Shown here piece by piece: positions 41,167 through 49,787 of a stretch of DNA of 64,000 nucleotides. A program made the position numbers and the translations under genes. How positions within the stretch are numbered: the first letter of the stretch is position 1; each line of letters opens with the position of its first letter. The notes beneath the pieces were generated by a model, which worked only from the letters and a program-made list of their open reading frames with translations, ran no database searches and had not been told where the DNA came from. The DNA lies in assembly GCA_001796315.1 (NCBI GenBank), contig MGME01000011.1, positions 1-64,000 on the forward strand, in the 5' to 3' direction. The DNA is from Chlamydiae bacterium RIFCSPLOWO2_12_FULL_49_12 (GTDB lineage: Bacteria; Chlamydiota; Chlamydiia; Chlamydiales; Rhabdochlamydiaceae).

Positions 41167-42150
41167 ACGATGTTAGCCTGTTGGAAGGAAAGATTATTTA
41201 TTTTACCAAAGAAGGTATACCCAAACAACTTCAAAAATTGGATGTTTTGATTGGGAACATATTTTCTCGACTTTGTACGTTTTTTGACGCCATCTTTCGG
41301 GAGAGCGGCTCCCATGTCGCAATTAATTTCTCAGGAAGGGTTGCTTTAACCCTTCCTGCCTGATTTACCAGCTGAACAAAATATACGGGAGTTATGCTTT
41401 ACAAAAGGAGGACTGCTCGTTAAAGAGTTCGAAGAGATATTTTCTGATATTTTTTCTCGCAGTGTTGCTACCCATCGTGAAATCATCGATTGTCTGGCTA
41501 ATGGTCCTAAAGAGCTGATGCAAATTTGTAAGGATTTAGGAAAAAATCAAGGAGGTAGATACAGCAAACATTTAGATGAGTTAGTTAAAGCGGGATTTGT
41601 GCAGAGAGATTTTGCTTGGCATTTGAAGAATGGAAAACAAAGTAAACTGAGTAGATATCGGCTTAGTGATAACTACCTCCGATTTTACTTAAAATACATC
41701 GCTCCAAATCACGCGAAAATTGATAGGGAAGGGTTTTCGAACTTAATGTTAGCTAACTTACCAGGATGGGATGGTGTCATGGGGTTGCAATTTAAGAATT
41801 TAGTGACCCACAACCGTAAAATTCTTTGGGAAATGATGGGATTACCTCCTGAAGAGATCGTGATGGATGGACCTTTTTTTCAGAATGCATCTGCAAGGCA
41901 AGCTGGATGTCAAATCGACTACATGGTTCAGACACGCTTCAATACTCTTTATATTTGCGAGGTAAAGTTTGCTAAAAATCCTGTGGGTCATCGGATCATT
42001 GACGAGATGGAAGAGAAAATTCAACGACTAGCAGTTCCGAAAAGGTTTTCAATCAGACCCGTTCTTATTCATGTAAATGGTGTAGATGAAAGTGTTTTAG
42101 ATACAGGTTATTTTGATAAGATAATCGATTTTGGTAAATTATTGGAATAA
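41167..42150 (+). pseudogene. ATPase (archaeal-type AAA / DUF234 C-terminal part) disrupted by palindromic elements
   Basis: The C-terminal part of an AAA-type ATPase with a DUF234-like nuclease-fold domain. From 41350 the frame is open to 42150 and reads PDLPAEQNIRELCFTKGGLL, a helical region with a winged-helix character, then CQIDYMVQTRFNTLYICEVKFAK, typical of the DUF234 end. A small piece in another frame (41166-41245, EGIPKQLQKLD) resembles the GIP-YLE segment that normally lies just before PDLPAEQNI. The Walker motifs and all upstream sequence are missing. The break contains a partial family I tip and a half family II element. The ATG at 41518 would give a 210-residue fragment; an intact function is unlikely. 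Confidence 0.7.
41267..41358. repeat. family II half-element, truncated
   Basis: CTCGACTTTGTACGTTTT through the central GGAAGGGTT-gcttt-AACCCTTCC hairpin, matching the left half of the copy at 41002-41166 with only scattered differences (for example TCAGG for TTAGG). It ends just after the centre and joins directly to the ATPase fragment. At 41219-41245 a family I tip (CCAAACAACTTCAAAAATTGG) lies immediately upstream. Confidence 0.8.
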
Positions 42151-42294
42151 ATTAGGATGAATTTAATAAACCATAAAGTCAATTTTTATTTGTTTTTACT
42201 ATTATCAGTGTTGTTTGCATTGTTGGAACAACTTCAATGCAGGCGGCCTCTCATGCACAAGAAAAGGGGAGTAAAGTGGACTACGAACTTTCTC

Positions 42295-43521
42295 TCATTC
42301 GGAAAGATTGACTCCCGCCGGATGTCTTTTGCTGAATTGAAACATAAAGAACGCGGAGAAGAGACAGCAGGTTCCGCCGAGCAGCACTACCCATGAAGCA
42401 TGTCCTGTGACCTCTAAGAGAAAAGCCCCGAGAGCGGGGAAGAGCAATCCTCTTAATCCTACGGCGAGGACATTGATCGAGCTAAAGGGAGCGCTGTTTT
42501 CATTTTTGGAGAATAAGGCGCCGGACATGCGCCAGCTCAACTCGCTTCCGCTTTGCATGATCCCATAGAGGAAATAAGAGAGATAGAGCAAAAGAGGCAA
42601 GGCAGGAGTGCTGATCAAAAACAAGAGCGAACAGGCGGCGAGAAGAGAGACGCATGCGGAAAGAGAGTAGATATTTTTTGTATTACAAAAACGCACCCAG
42701 GTCGGAGAGGCGAGAGCAAAACCGATTCCCTTCATCGTGGCGATAGCTCCGGAAATCCCGGTATAGGAGAGATGGAGAGAATCGACAAAAAAGCTCGGCA
42801 GGATGGGTTGGACGATCATTAACCCTGCCCCCCCTAAGAAAAAGCCGATCTGAAAATTCAAAAAATCTCTTCGGCTGTTCAGGACATTCCAACAGCTCGT
42901 CCAAGGTTTGAGAAGATAGGAAAGGGGGGAGTCGGAAGGGGGAGGGGTCGAAGAGGGGTGAGAGGGGATCTTGAGAAGATAGTACAAAGAAAAGAGGCCG
43001 ATAAGAGCAAGCATCGGAAAGAGCCAGCGCCAGGCTTGGTCAAAGTGGTCCAAAACGACTCCCAAACAAAGCGGAAAAAGAGCGCTTCCCACATAATCCA
43101 ATGTCAAGGCAAAGGAGCAGATCTTATTGCATTCTTTGGGAGAAAGATGGAGTTTCAATAATTCCATCCAGGCAGGAATGGTGCCCCGGCTGAAAGACAT
43201 ATAGAAACCGCAGGCTAAAATATAAAAATAAGGAGAATTAAAGAAGGGAACAAAGAAAAACGGGAGATGTTTTAATAGATTTGCCCAATAGAGATTGGTT
43301 TTTAATTTATTTTGATTGTTGTGCACATATTGACTCCAATAAGGAGAAAAGAGAGAGGCTAGGGGTTTGCAGGCAACGAAGGCTGTCATTTGAAAGGGAG
43401 TGACTTGTAAATCCCGGTAGAGGATCATAGGAAGCAATAAAAAGAGTCCCCAAAAAGGGAGGGAAAAGAGATGTGCCATCAAATAGCCGCGGATGATGGT
43501 TTTTTGCAAACTTGTTTTCAT
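42295..43521 (-). CDS. major facilitator superfamily transporter
   Basis: A 408-residue polytopic membrane protein with about 12 helices and MFS-like organisation, including a mid-loop after helix 6 (about 190-225, Pro/Ser-rich) and a second-half repeat starting with a GFFLGGAGLMIVQPILPSF segment. There is no clear substrate motif; the weak similarity in layout to nucleotide-sugar or drug MFS proteins does not allow a guess. The ATG at 43521 (MKTSLQKT) is preferred; the frame runs up to 43584, but the extra 21 residues are hydrophilic. The upstream gap holds a family I palindrome. Confidence 0.82.
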   Translation of the reverse strand: MKTSLQKTIIRGYLMAHLFSLPFWGLFLLLPMILYRDLQVTPFQMTAFVACKPLASLFSPYWSQYVHNNQNKLKTNLYWANLLKHLPFFFVPFFNSPYFYILACGFYMSFSRGTIPAWMELLKLHLSPKECNKICSFALTLDYVGSALFPLCLGVVLDHFDQAWRWLFPMLALIGLFSLYYLLKIPSHPSSTPPPSDSPLSYLLKPWTSCWNVLNSRRDFLNFQIGFFLGGAGLMIVQPILPSFFVDSLHLSYTGISGAIATMKGIGFALASPTWVRFCNTKNIYSLSACVSLLAACSLLFLISTPALPLLLYLSYFLYGIMQSGSELSWRMSGALFSKNENSAPFSSINVLAVGLRGLLFPALGAFLLEVTGHASWVVLLGGTCCLFSAFFMFQFSKRHPAGVNLSE

Positions 43522-43610
43522 CCCGGAGGAGATCCTCTCGGCAGGAGAGCGAGTGGAGATCATAGAGACGAGAATAGCGCTCAAATTGAAAAAAATAAAG
43601 AGCTAAAATA

Positions 43611-43774
43611 TATCCAAACAACTTCAAAAATTGGTTTTAGGCTTGAGCGAAAGCTCCCGCGGTTAAGCGATCGTAAACGGATGAATATTAATGCAATATT
43701 GATCCATTTACGATCGCTTAATCCCGGGGCTTTGGCGCAGCCGAAATTCCAATTTTTCAAGTGCGTTCGGTATA
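43611..43774. repeat. family I long palindromic element, full copy
   Basis: A 164-base inverted repeat. The inner arms GTTAAGCGATCGTAAACGG and its inverse around 43705-43722 close on ATTAATGCAATAT. The outer arms carry AACTTCAAAAATTGG and its inverse, and the TA-containing tips differ slightly. The GGGAGCTTTCGCTCAAGCC-type arm is shared with the copy at 16286. It lies between divergent MFS and methyltransferase genes. Confidence 0.83.
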
Positions 43775-43857
43775 GTTTTTGACTTTTTAGCTGTTGTTAG
43801 ATGATGCCATCTATTGACAACTAAATTAGTTATATTATCTATTTTTTTTGAAAAACT

Positions 43858-44682
43858 ATGAAACAGTCGGTTTGGCAAGGAGAGTACTATAGCGCGCACT
43901 CTCAGATTCAGGAGGGATGGTGTCGAAGAGCTCTCTCTTCCATCTCCTTGAAAGGCGATGAGAGTCTGTTGGATGCCGGGTGCGGAGACGGGCGTATCAC
44001 GGCTCATCTCAGCTCTCTTGTGCCGCGCGGGAAAGTTCTGGGGGTCGATTCTTCGGCATCCATGATCGCCTGGGCAAAAAAAAAGTACGAACGTCCTCCT
44101 TTGCTTCTTTACCAAGTTGGAGATGTCGAAACGATGGGCATGGAGCAAAAATTTGATGCCGTCTTTTCCTTTTGCTGTCTGCATTGGGTCAAGGATCATC
44201 GAGCGGTTTTTAAAAATTTTGTACGAGCCCTCAAACCAAACGGCTTCTTTCACCTCTTATTTTCGGCAGTGCAGGACCGCTCCTTTGTTCAATTGGCAAT
44301 TGACGAGACCCTCTCTTCCTCTCAATGGCGGAAGTACTTTCAGGATTACGGCCCGCGCACCTTTTCTTATTGTCCGAAAGAGTATGAAGAGTGGGCGCTT
44401 CAAGCAAAACTCTCTAGTTTTACATTAACGAAAATAGCTGTAGAGGAATCTTTTAAAGATCTCTCTTCCTTCATCGACTGGATGATGGCCTGGCTGCGTC
44501 CCCTAGAGCGGCTCCCGCATTCTTTGCACCGTATGTTTGCCGATGAGGTGGGGTCGCGCTATGCGCTCAATCCCTCCGTTTGCGACGCTCAGGGCAGGAT
44601 CCGTTTTTTTCAAAAACTCTTTCTGATGCGAGGAAATTGCCCAGAACCGGAGCGTTCTCGAACCAATTCCTCGAGGGAATGA
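43858..44682 (+). CDS. class I SAM-dependent methyltransferase (Tam-like)
   Basis: A 274-residue methyltransferase. Motif I reads LLDAGCGDGRITAHLS (37-52), followed by VLGVDSSASMIAWAKKKY and DAVFSFCCLHWVKDH, an order like trans-aconitate methyltransferase (Tam) and related small-molecule enzymes. The C-terminal half is a helical cap. The last ~12 residues (after FLMRGNC) look low-complexity and may be replacement sequence: the reading frame continues open past the TGA for another 75 codons into a degraded gene. Substrate unknown. Confidence 0.82.
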   Translation: MKQSVWQGEYYSAHSQIQEGWCRRALSSISLKGDESLLDAGCGDGRITAHLSSLVPRGKVLGVDSSASMIAWAKKKYERPPLLLYQVGDVETMGMEQKFDAVFSFCCLHWVKDHRAVFKNFVRALKPNGFFHLLFSAVQDRSFVQLAIDETLSSSQWRKYFQDYGPRTFSYCPKEYEEWALQAKLSSFTLTKIAVEESFKDLSSFIDWMMAWLRPLERLPHSLHRMFADEVGSRYALNPSVCDAQGRIRFFQKLFLMRGNCPEPERSRTNSSRE

Positions 44683-45109
44683 AGCAAAATCTTTGAGCTT
44701 GAGCCCTTTATCAAGGTCAAGCCCTGCCTCACAAACCAGCGGGAAAAGAGCGGATCTAGCCTAGTACAAGCACCTCATAAACCACAGAAACTAGTTTTTG
44801 CGGATTATGGGGATATATCAGCGGCTCCCGCTGAAGCGGCAGCTGCTGCTTCTCCTACTCACAGCGCTGCTAGCAAAACGGCGGAAGAACCTGCTTTGAG
44901 CTGTTGCGGAGTATTGGGTGGGGGGAGCTGTCCTCGGCGGAATTGTCGGCTTTGTAGGAAACTATGCGCTCAAGCTGTTGGCCGGACAAGCACAGAAAAA
45001 AACAAGTGAAGAAAATCTGTCGAATGCGATCGGCCTGGCGATGGTTGTTGCGCCCCTAGGGGCATGTCTATTTTTGTGGTGTTGTTGGTCATCAATAAAG
45101 CGAAATTAG
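44683..45109 (+). pseudogene. small Ala-rich membrane protein, frameshifted at a G6 run
   Basis: In the frame of the upstream methyltransferase the sequence is open from 44683, giving an Ala-rich stretch (APAEAAAAASPTHSAASK) and then SCCGVLGGG. At the run of six G (44920-44925) the frame must shift by one to continue as AVLGGIVGFVGNYALKLL...AIGLAMVVAPLGACLFLW, two good membrane helices ending at 45109. With five G the two parts join smoothly. No start codon exists in the upstream part, so this is probably a broken gene, though slippage or a sequencing error at the G-run cannot be excluded. It ends overlapping the dapF stop by four bases. Confidence 0.55.
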
Positions 45110-45945
45110 TCTACTGAGAGCAGTTCCTTAGATCCTTCGATGTGAGCCGGGCCTTTGAGCTCTAGACCCTCCTCTGAAATCGTGATTTCCAGATCGCCTC
45201 CTGGAGTGGCCACATGGATAGATCCGCTCTCGCCTCTAAGAAAAATTGTTGAGCTGCAGGAAGAGCCCGTTCCACAGGAAAGCGTCAGCCGCTGCACCCC
45301 TCTTTCGTAGGTTTTCACTGTGATTCGATTTTTTTCTTTTTCTTGGCAGCCATTGACATTGATCCCCAACGGAAAGAGCTCTTTTCGCAGATTGAGCTTT
45401 TTTCCAATTGAAAAAAGCTCTTCGTCGGTTAGACTCCCCAGGATCACAAGATGGGGCTCGATCGCTTCGGCATAGACGAAGCGCTTCCCCTCGAAAGAAA
45501 GAGAGTAGCCTATTTTTTCCTTTTGAAAGAGATCAGGCCGTCCAATGAACTTAGGATTAAGCTCTAGGCGCACTGGAGGAAGCTTAATAGAGTAGAGGTT
45601 TTCCGAATACTTTAACAGTGGGCGGTCTCCCTGATTCGTTGTGAGATAGTAGCGCTGAAAACCCGGATATCGGGAAAAGAGATAGGCGGCGCATGTTCTG
45701 GAGCCGTTGCCGCAAAACTCTCCCCACTCCCCATCGATACCCAGGACAAGCATGCGGGCATAGAAGGCGCCCTCTTTGGAATGGCCTTCCACCAGAATCA
45801 GGGCATCATCTCGTTTTTCCTCCAAGAGAGTGCGATGAATTCTGTTTGTCAAGCTCTTCTCGAGAAGAGAGTGATCCATTAGATCGAAGAGGACAAAGCT
45901 GTTTTTGCAGGCCTCGGTTAAAAAATATCTCATTTTCATCTCCAT
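45106..45945 (-). CDS. dapF: diaminopimelate epimerase
   Basis: A 279-residue enzyme interconverting LL- and meso-diaminopimelate, needed for peptidoglycan and lysine. The two catalytic cysteines are present: Cys78 in EFCGNGSRTCA and Cys224 in LSCGTGSSCS. KNSFVLFD near the start replaces the usual GNDFVV-D strand. Chlamydial DapF proteins are divergent and some act as racemases with relaxed specificity. The ATG at 45945 follows the upstream gene's stop by one base, so the two are translationally coupled; GGAG before a later in-frame ATG (45933) offers an alternative start. Confidence 0.9.
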   Translation of the reverse strand: MEMKMRYFLTEACKNSFVLFDLMDHSLLEKSLTNRIHRTLLEEKRDDALILVEGHSKEGAFYARMLVLGIDGEWGEFCGNGSRTCAAYLFSRYPGFQRYYLTTNQGDRPLLKYSENLYSIKLPPVRLELNPKFIGRPDLFQKEKIGYSLSFEGKRFVYAEAIEPHLVILGSLTDEELFSIGKKLNLRKELFPLGINVNGCQEKEKNRITVKTYERGVQRLTLSCGTGSSCSSTIFLRGESGSIHVATPGGDLEITISEEGLELKGPAHIEGSKELLSVD

Positions 45946-45946
45946 T

Positions 45947-46813
45947 CTATTTTCCTGTGAGAGTCAAGGCAAAAATTCCATTCGAATGTGTGTGGGCAGC
46001 AGAATGAAACACATTGGTAATTGCCTTCACATAACGAGAATCCGTTTCATTATACACCTCCTTGTAAAAGGAGGGGTAGAGAACAGTACTGACATCACCG
46101 GGAATGAAATGCGCAGGTCCAATAGCCTTGATGTAGGCATCTCCATGGAGCTCAAATCCATCTCCGCATTTTACCGCCTGCCCGAACTTAAAAGCGTTCA
46201 TGACAAATTCAGCAGTTTGACAGAAGGAACTTCCGCCCTTCTCATTCAGCAAGAAGTCCATCTGATCCGGAGTAAATCCTCCATGTTCCAGAAGGTTACG
46301 TTTAATAGATCCCTCGCCGATCATGAACTGGACATTTCCCGCTTGCAAGAGTGTTCGAATCTGTTGATAAGCAGTATCCGATGTTCTCTCTTTTTCGGTA
46401 GGTTTTGTTCGAAGGAAATCTGCCACTATCAGTTCATTTGTTTCCAAAAGAGAAGGACATTGGAGGCAAGGGCGATATTTAGTGTGGGTGTCTTGAAGAT
46501 CTAGCACAAAGACGCGCTGCGTCTCCACGTTATATAAAGGAAAAATGGATATGGCTTTTTGGACGTCCTCCAGATCGCCTTTGTGAAGGATGTGCTTGAG
46601 AACACGTGTCGAGCCTCCGCCATTCGCGCCTCCATTTTTTAAAGTCCCGTTTAAAGAATAGACATCGAGAATCTCCCCTTTTTGCGGCACGCTATGTTGA
46701 AAGATTTTAAAGAGTGTCTCCTCGATCGCACTCTCTCTCTGAAAGACAACTTTATATTCATAAGCCCCTTTCCCTTGAGAGGCTGTTGAAAAGGTAACAT
46801 TTATAATAGACAT
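45947..46813 (-). CDS. hypothetical protein, operon partner of dapF
   Basis: A 288-residue soluble protein I do not recognise. It has no signal peptide or membrane segment. Notable features are a Gly/Asn-rich loop (NGGANGGGSTRVLK, about 60-73), a C-x2-C pair (CLQCPSLL, about 115-122) and an EHGGFTPDQMDFLL segment. The last part ends FHSAAHTHSNGIFALTLTGK. It precedes dapF by one base with an AT-rich upstream region that likely holds its promoter, divergent from the AbiE promoter. A role tied to dapF is only guilt by association. Confidence 0.72.
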   Translation of the reverse strand: MSIINVTFSTASQGKGAYEYKVVFQRESAIEETLFKIFQHSVPQKGEILDVYSLNGTLKNGGANGGGSTRVLKHILHKGDLEDVQKAISIFPLYNVETQRVFVLDLQDTHTKYRPCLQCPSLLETNELIVADFLRTKPTEKERTSDTAYQQIRTLLQAGNVQFMIGEGSIKRNLLEHGGFTPDQMDFLLNEKGGSSFCQTAEFVMNAFKFGQAVKCGDGFELHGDAYIKAIGPAHFIPGDVSTVLYPSFYKEVYNETDSRYVKAITNVFHSAAHTHSNGIFALTLTGK

Positions 46814-46932
46814 ATTATTCTCTTCGTTATATACGTTCGTTTTTAATGTTTTTACAATTCAATTATAAAATTTACTATATTAAAATTCATTAAAAAAAAA
46901 GATGTGTGTTTGACTTAAAAAAGAGAGGGGAC

Positions 46933-46964
46933 TTGACAATTTTCTTGAAAACACCCAATATTAT
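46933..46964 (+). promoter_or_regulatory. putative AbiE promoter region with inverted repeat
   Basis: A perfect TTGACA (46933-46938) is followed by AT-rich -10 candidates: AATATT after 18 bases or TATTAT after 20. CTTGAA (46944-46949) and an inverted TTCAAG just before the gene start form a spaced inverted repeat, the kind of site AbiEi antitoxins bind for autoregulation. The 186-base gap to the divergent gene shows nothing else. Confidence 0.45.
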
Positions 46965-46999
46965 TAGTAGTACACAAGAATATATTCAAGTGAGCTTTT

Positions 47000-47824
47000 A
47001 TGAAGTTAGACGACTTTTTTTCCTTACATAAAGCCTTTACTTTCAAGGAATTTGAGTTAAACCTATCGAGTGATAAGGATTCTCCTGCCCAAAGTTCGAC
47101 CCTCTATAACTTAGTTACTTACCATCAAAATCAGGGGCACATTCTCCGCATTCGACGAGGATTATACTACTCCATCCCTAAAGGTACGGATCCAACTCAC
47201 TGTTCTGTTGATCCATTCTTAGTGGCTAGTAAAATGGCAGAGGATGCTGTGATAGCCTATGGCTCCGCACTTGATTTGCATGGAAAGCTCCATACTGTTC
47301 AAAGCCGAGTGGTTTATCTCACCAAAAAACGAGTGATGACCTCTTTTGATTTTCAAGACATTAAGTATCAAGCTGTGGCTATTCCTTCAGCTCTGAAGAC
47401 TGCCAATCAAAAAACATTTGGAGTACAGCCGATGGATCGACTAGGACAACAAGTTTTTGTCACAAGCCTGGAGCGCACATTAGTGGATGTGTTGGATCGA
47501 CCATATCTATGCGGTTCATGGGAAGAAATATGGCTCTCCCTCGAGAGCATCGAATACCTGGATATGGATCAGGTGCTAAAGTACGCTCTTCTTTTAGCCA
47601 ATTCAACTACTATCGCTAAGCTGGGATTTTTCTTAGAAACTCATCGAGAAACCTTAATGATTCCTGAGCATTATCTCGAAGAATTGCATAAGCATCGTCC
47701 AGCCAAGCCTCACTATATGGACCGTAACCAAAGTGAACCTCAAAAAATGATCGCTAAATGGAATTTAGTAGTTCCTCTAAGCTTGATCAATCGCTCGTGG
47801 GAGGAGCCTAATGCAAACATCTGA
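47000..47824 (+). CDS. abiEi: AbiEi-like antitoxin of a type IV toxin-antitoxin system
   Basis: A 274-residue protein with an N-terminal winged-helix DNA-binding domain (about 10-60, ending HILRIRRGLYYSIPKG, the typical AbiEi wing) and a C-terminal domain with TSLERTLVDVLDRPYLCG, a well-conserved AbiEi segment. The family represses its own operon and counteracts the AbiEii toxin without direct binding. It is followed by abiEii with a 14-base overlap. Base composition is AT-richer than the core genes around, fitting horizontal transfer. Confidence 0.88.
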   Translation: MKLDDFFSLHKAFTFKEFELNLSSDKDSPAQSSTLYNLVTYHQNQGHILRIRRGLYYSIPKGTDPTHCSVDPFLVASKMAEDAVIAYGSALDLHGKLHTVQSRVVYLTKKRVMTSFDFQDIKYQAVAIPSALKTANQKTFGVQPMDRLGQQVFVTSLERTLVDVLDRPYLCGSWEEIWLSLESIEYLDMDQVLKYALLLANSTTIAKLGFFLETHRETLMIPEHYLEELHKHRPAKPHYMDRNQSEPQKMIAKWNLVVPLSLINRSWEEPNANI

Positions 47825-48797
47825 AAGAGAATTGATGCGAGAAGCTAACGAAACAGGATTTCGTCCTGAAATCATGGAAAAAGTTTGGCATCTGATGGCC
47901 ATCCTTGATGGTATCAGCATACATCCTTTTTTGAAGGATCGATTGGTGTTAAAGGGGGGTACAGCTTTGAACCTCTTTTTCTTTGATCTTCCTCGATTAT
48001 CCGTGGATATCGACCTAAACTATATTGGGCAGCTTAATCGACAAGAGATGTTACTAGAGCGTCCAGAAATAGAAAAAGCTTTAGAAGCTGTATTTCAGCG
48101 AGAGGGCCTGAGCATTCGACGTATCCCAGAAAAACACGCTGGAGGGAAGTGGCAGCTGCGCTATGCAAGTGCGCTTGGAGGGAATGGTAATTTAGAAGTC
48201 GATCTAAATTACATGTTTAGAGTGCCATTGTATGGAATACACAAGAAATCTTCGCACAACATTGGGACACGAAACACTAAAGAGATTCCACTTTTGGATA
48301 TCCATGAGCTGGGTGCAGGCAAGCTCTCAGCCTTGTTTGGAAGGCATGCCTCTCGTGATCTCTTCGATACTCATCAACTGCTCACGAAATGCTCTTTAGA
48401 TATCGAGCAATTAAGACTTGCATGTCTGGTCTACGGAGCAATGGGGTCGAAGGATTGGCGGCAGATATCGGGCGATGAAATTCACTTCGATGAAAGAGAT
48501 CTTAAAGATCAGCTCATTCCTGTGCTTAGAAAACGTGCATTTCGCAACGACGATTGGCTAAGCTGGACAAATCAGCTGCTAGAGAATTGTAAAACGGCAT
48601 TGAAACCTCTTTTTCCTTTAAGGGAACGTGAGAGCGCTTTTCTGCAAAACTTGTTTGAGCATGGAACAATAGATGCAACGCTTGTCACAGACGACCGTAA
48701 TTTGGTTGAGAAAATCAACATTCACCCTCTCTTACAGTGGAAAGCAAAGCTTGTTTTGGAAAACAGGCAAAAATCGAGGAAGCTGTCAATAAATTGA
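47811..48797 (+). CDS. abiEii: AbiEii-like nucleotidyltransferase toxin
   Basis: A 328-residue protein with the AbiEii nucleotidyltransferase fold. The active-site string LVLKGGTALNLFFFDLPRLS and the metal-binding DIDLNYIG follow the GG-T/S-x-DxD logic, and LDIHELGAGKLSALFGRHASRDLFD is the conserved second motif. AbiEii homologues transfer nucleotides to tRNA acceptor ends. The C-terminal ~12 residues (VLENRQKSRKLSIN) diverge from the family and fall on the junction with the truncated recombinase, so the original tail has probably been replaced. Confidence 0.88.
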   Translation: MQTSERELMREANETGFRPEIMEKVWHLMAILDGISIHPFLKDRLVLKGGTALNLFFFDLPRLSVDIDLNYIGQLNRQEMLLERPEIEKALEAVFQREGLSIRRIPEKHAGGKWQLRYASALGGNGNLEVDLNYMFRVPLYGIHKKSSHNIGTRNTKEIPLLDIHELGAGKLSALFGRHASRDLFDTHQLLTKCSLDIEQLRLACLVYGAMGSKDWRQISGDEIHFDERDLKDQLIPVLRKRAFRNDDWLSWTNQLLENCKTALKPLFPLRERESAFLQNLFEHGTIDATLVTDDRNLVEKINIHPLLQWKAKLVLENRQKSRKLSIN

Positions 48798-49687
48798 AGT
48801 ATAATACAACGAGAGCTGCTGACACGTTGGTTAGCCTCCTTTCCCATTCAAATCCAACGATTGTTTCAAGCGAGCTTTTTGACAAAGTTCAAATCATTCT
48901 AGCAAGAATTTTTGAAAAGAACGCGTCTCGTGCCAAAAAGATCAACTATCGGGATGAGTTACCATTGAGAGGGTTGCTACAATGCCCCAAATGCCATTCT
49001 TCTTGGACAGGTAGTGGCTCAAGAGGAAATGGCGGCACATACTTCTACTATCATTGCCAAAATGGCTGCAAAGAGCGAATTAAGGCAGAAGAAGCCAATG
49101 TAGCCTTTTCTGCTTACCTGAAGAGTTTCCAGGTATATCCTGAAGTCTCAAATCTTTATATGGCGATTATGGAGGACATTTTCAAAACGAAAGAGGGAGA
49201 TCGAGATAAGGAAATAGATCGGTTCCAGAAAAGCTTATCCGAACTTGAAACCAAGCTTCTTAAGATAGATGAGATGTATATAAACAGAGAGCTGGAAAAG
49301 GATTCCTATCAGCGAGTGAAAACATCCACGAAAGACGAAATCCAGCGGTTACAAAATCAAATATCTCGATTGACGAGCACGGACACAAACTTTATGAAGT
49401 ACTGCCGCTATGGCATGTCGCTTTTAGGTAATCTCGATTTTCATTACCAACAGTCATCCCCGCATGTAAGAAAAAAACTTCTTGGTTCGATATTCACTGG
49501 AAAATTGGTTTTTGAAGATGGAAAATATCTAACCACAGGACTTAATGAAGCAGTGACTCTTATCGGATTGTTTCAGAAGGACTTACAAAATAAAAAAGCC
49601 GAACGTTTGGACATTTCTGACAAAACGTTCGGTAATGTGCCCAGGATAGGACTCGAACCTACATGCCTTTTAGGCACCAGATCCTAA
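48737..49687 (+). pseudogene. truncated large serine recombinase (C-terminal part only)
   Basis: The frame holds the C-terminal half of a large serine recombinase: a recombinase-type linker (PTIVSSELFDKVQIIL), a zinc ribbon with LLQCPKCHSSWTG and YHCQNGCKE, and a coiled-coil plus ending domain (LGSIFTGKLVFEDGKY). The N-terminal catalytic domain with its serine is absent; the fragment begins inside the end of abiEii. The far end reads through the minus-strand tRNA-Leu (PRIGLEPTCLLGTRS), so the native stop is lost too. It is a non-functional relic of the element that presumably brought the AbiE module. Confidence 0.8.
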
Positions 49688-49720
49688 GTCTGGCGTGTCT
49701 GCCTATTCCACCACCTGGGC
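49638..49720 (-). tRNA. tRNA-Leu (UAG anticodon)
   Basis: An 83-base tRNA with acceptor stem GCCCAGG/CCTGGGC, discriminator A, a class II variable arm (GGTGCCTAAAAGGCAT region), T-arm TAGGTTCGAGTCCTA and anticodon stem-loop CCAGA-CTTAGGA-TCTGG, giving UAG (reads CUA and CUG by wobble). CCA is not encoded. The recombinase relic overlaps its 3' half on the other strand. Confidence 0.95.
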
Positions 49721-49787
49721 ATGAGTTGTCATTTTCTCCTTTAGACTGAGTTTTCGTCAATGAGGACGGAGAGGCGATGCGGCCTAT

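Noticed and set aside
41106-41363. An 85-codon frame at 41106-41363
   Set aside because: It runs through two family II elements; only the middle part (EGIPKQLQKLD) looks like a remnant of the broken ATPase.
42157-42396. A 79-codon frame after the ATPase fragment
   Set aside because: It starts with a membrane-like stretch but changes composition midway and overlaps the MFS gene 3' end; no clear start signal.
43471-43782. A 103-codon frame, and a 76-codon frame at 16358-16588, sharing a RKLPRL peptide
   Set aside because: Both are readings of family I palindromes, so the shared peptide comes from the repeat and not from a gene family.
48737-49687. An intact integrase or recombinase
   Set aside because: The catalytic domain with its serine is missing and both ends are fused to neighbouring sequence.
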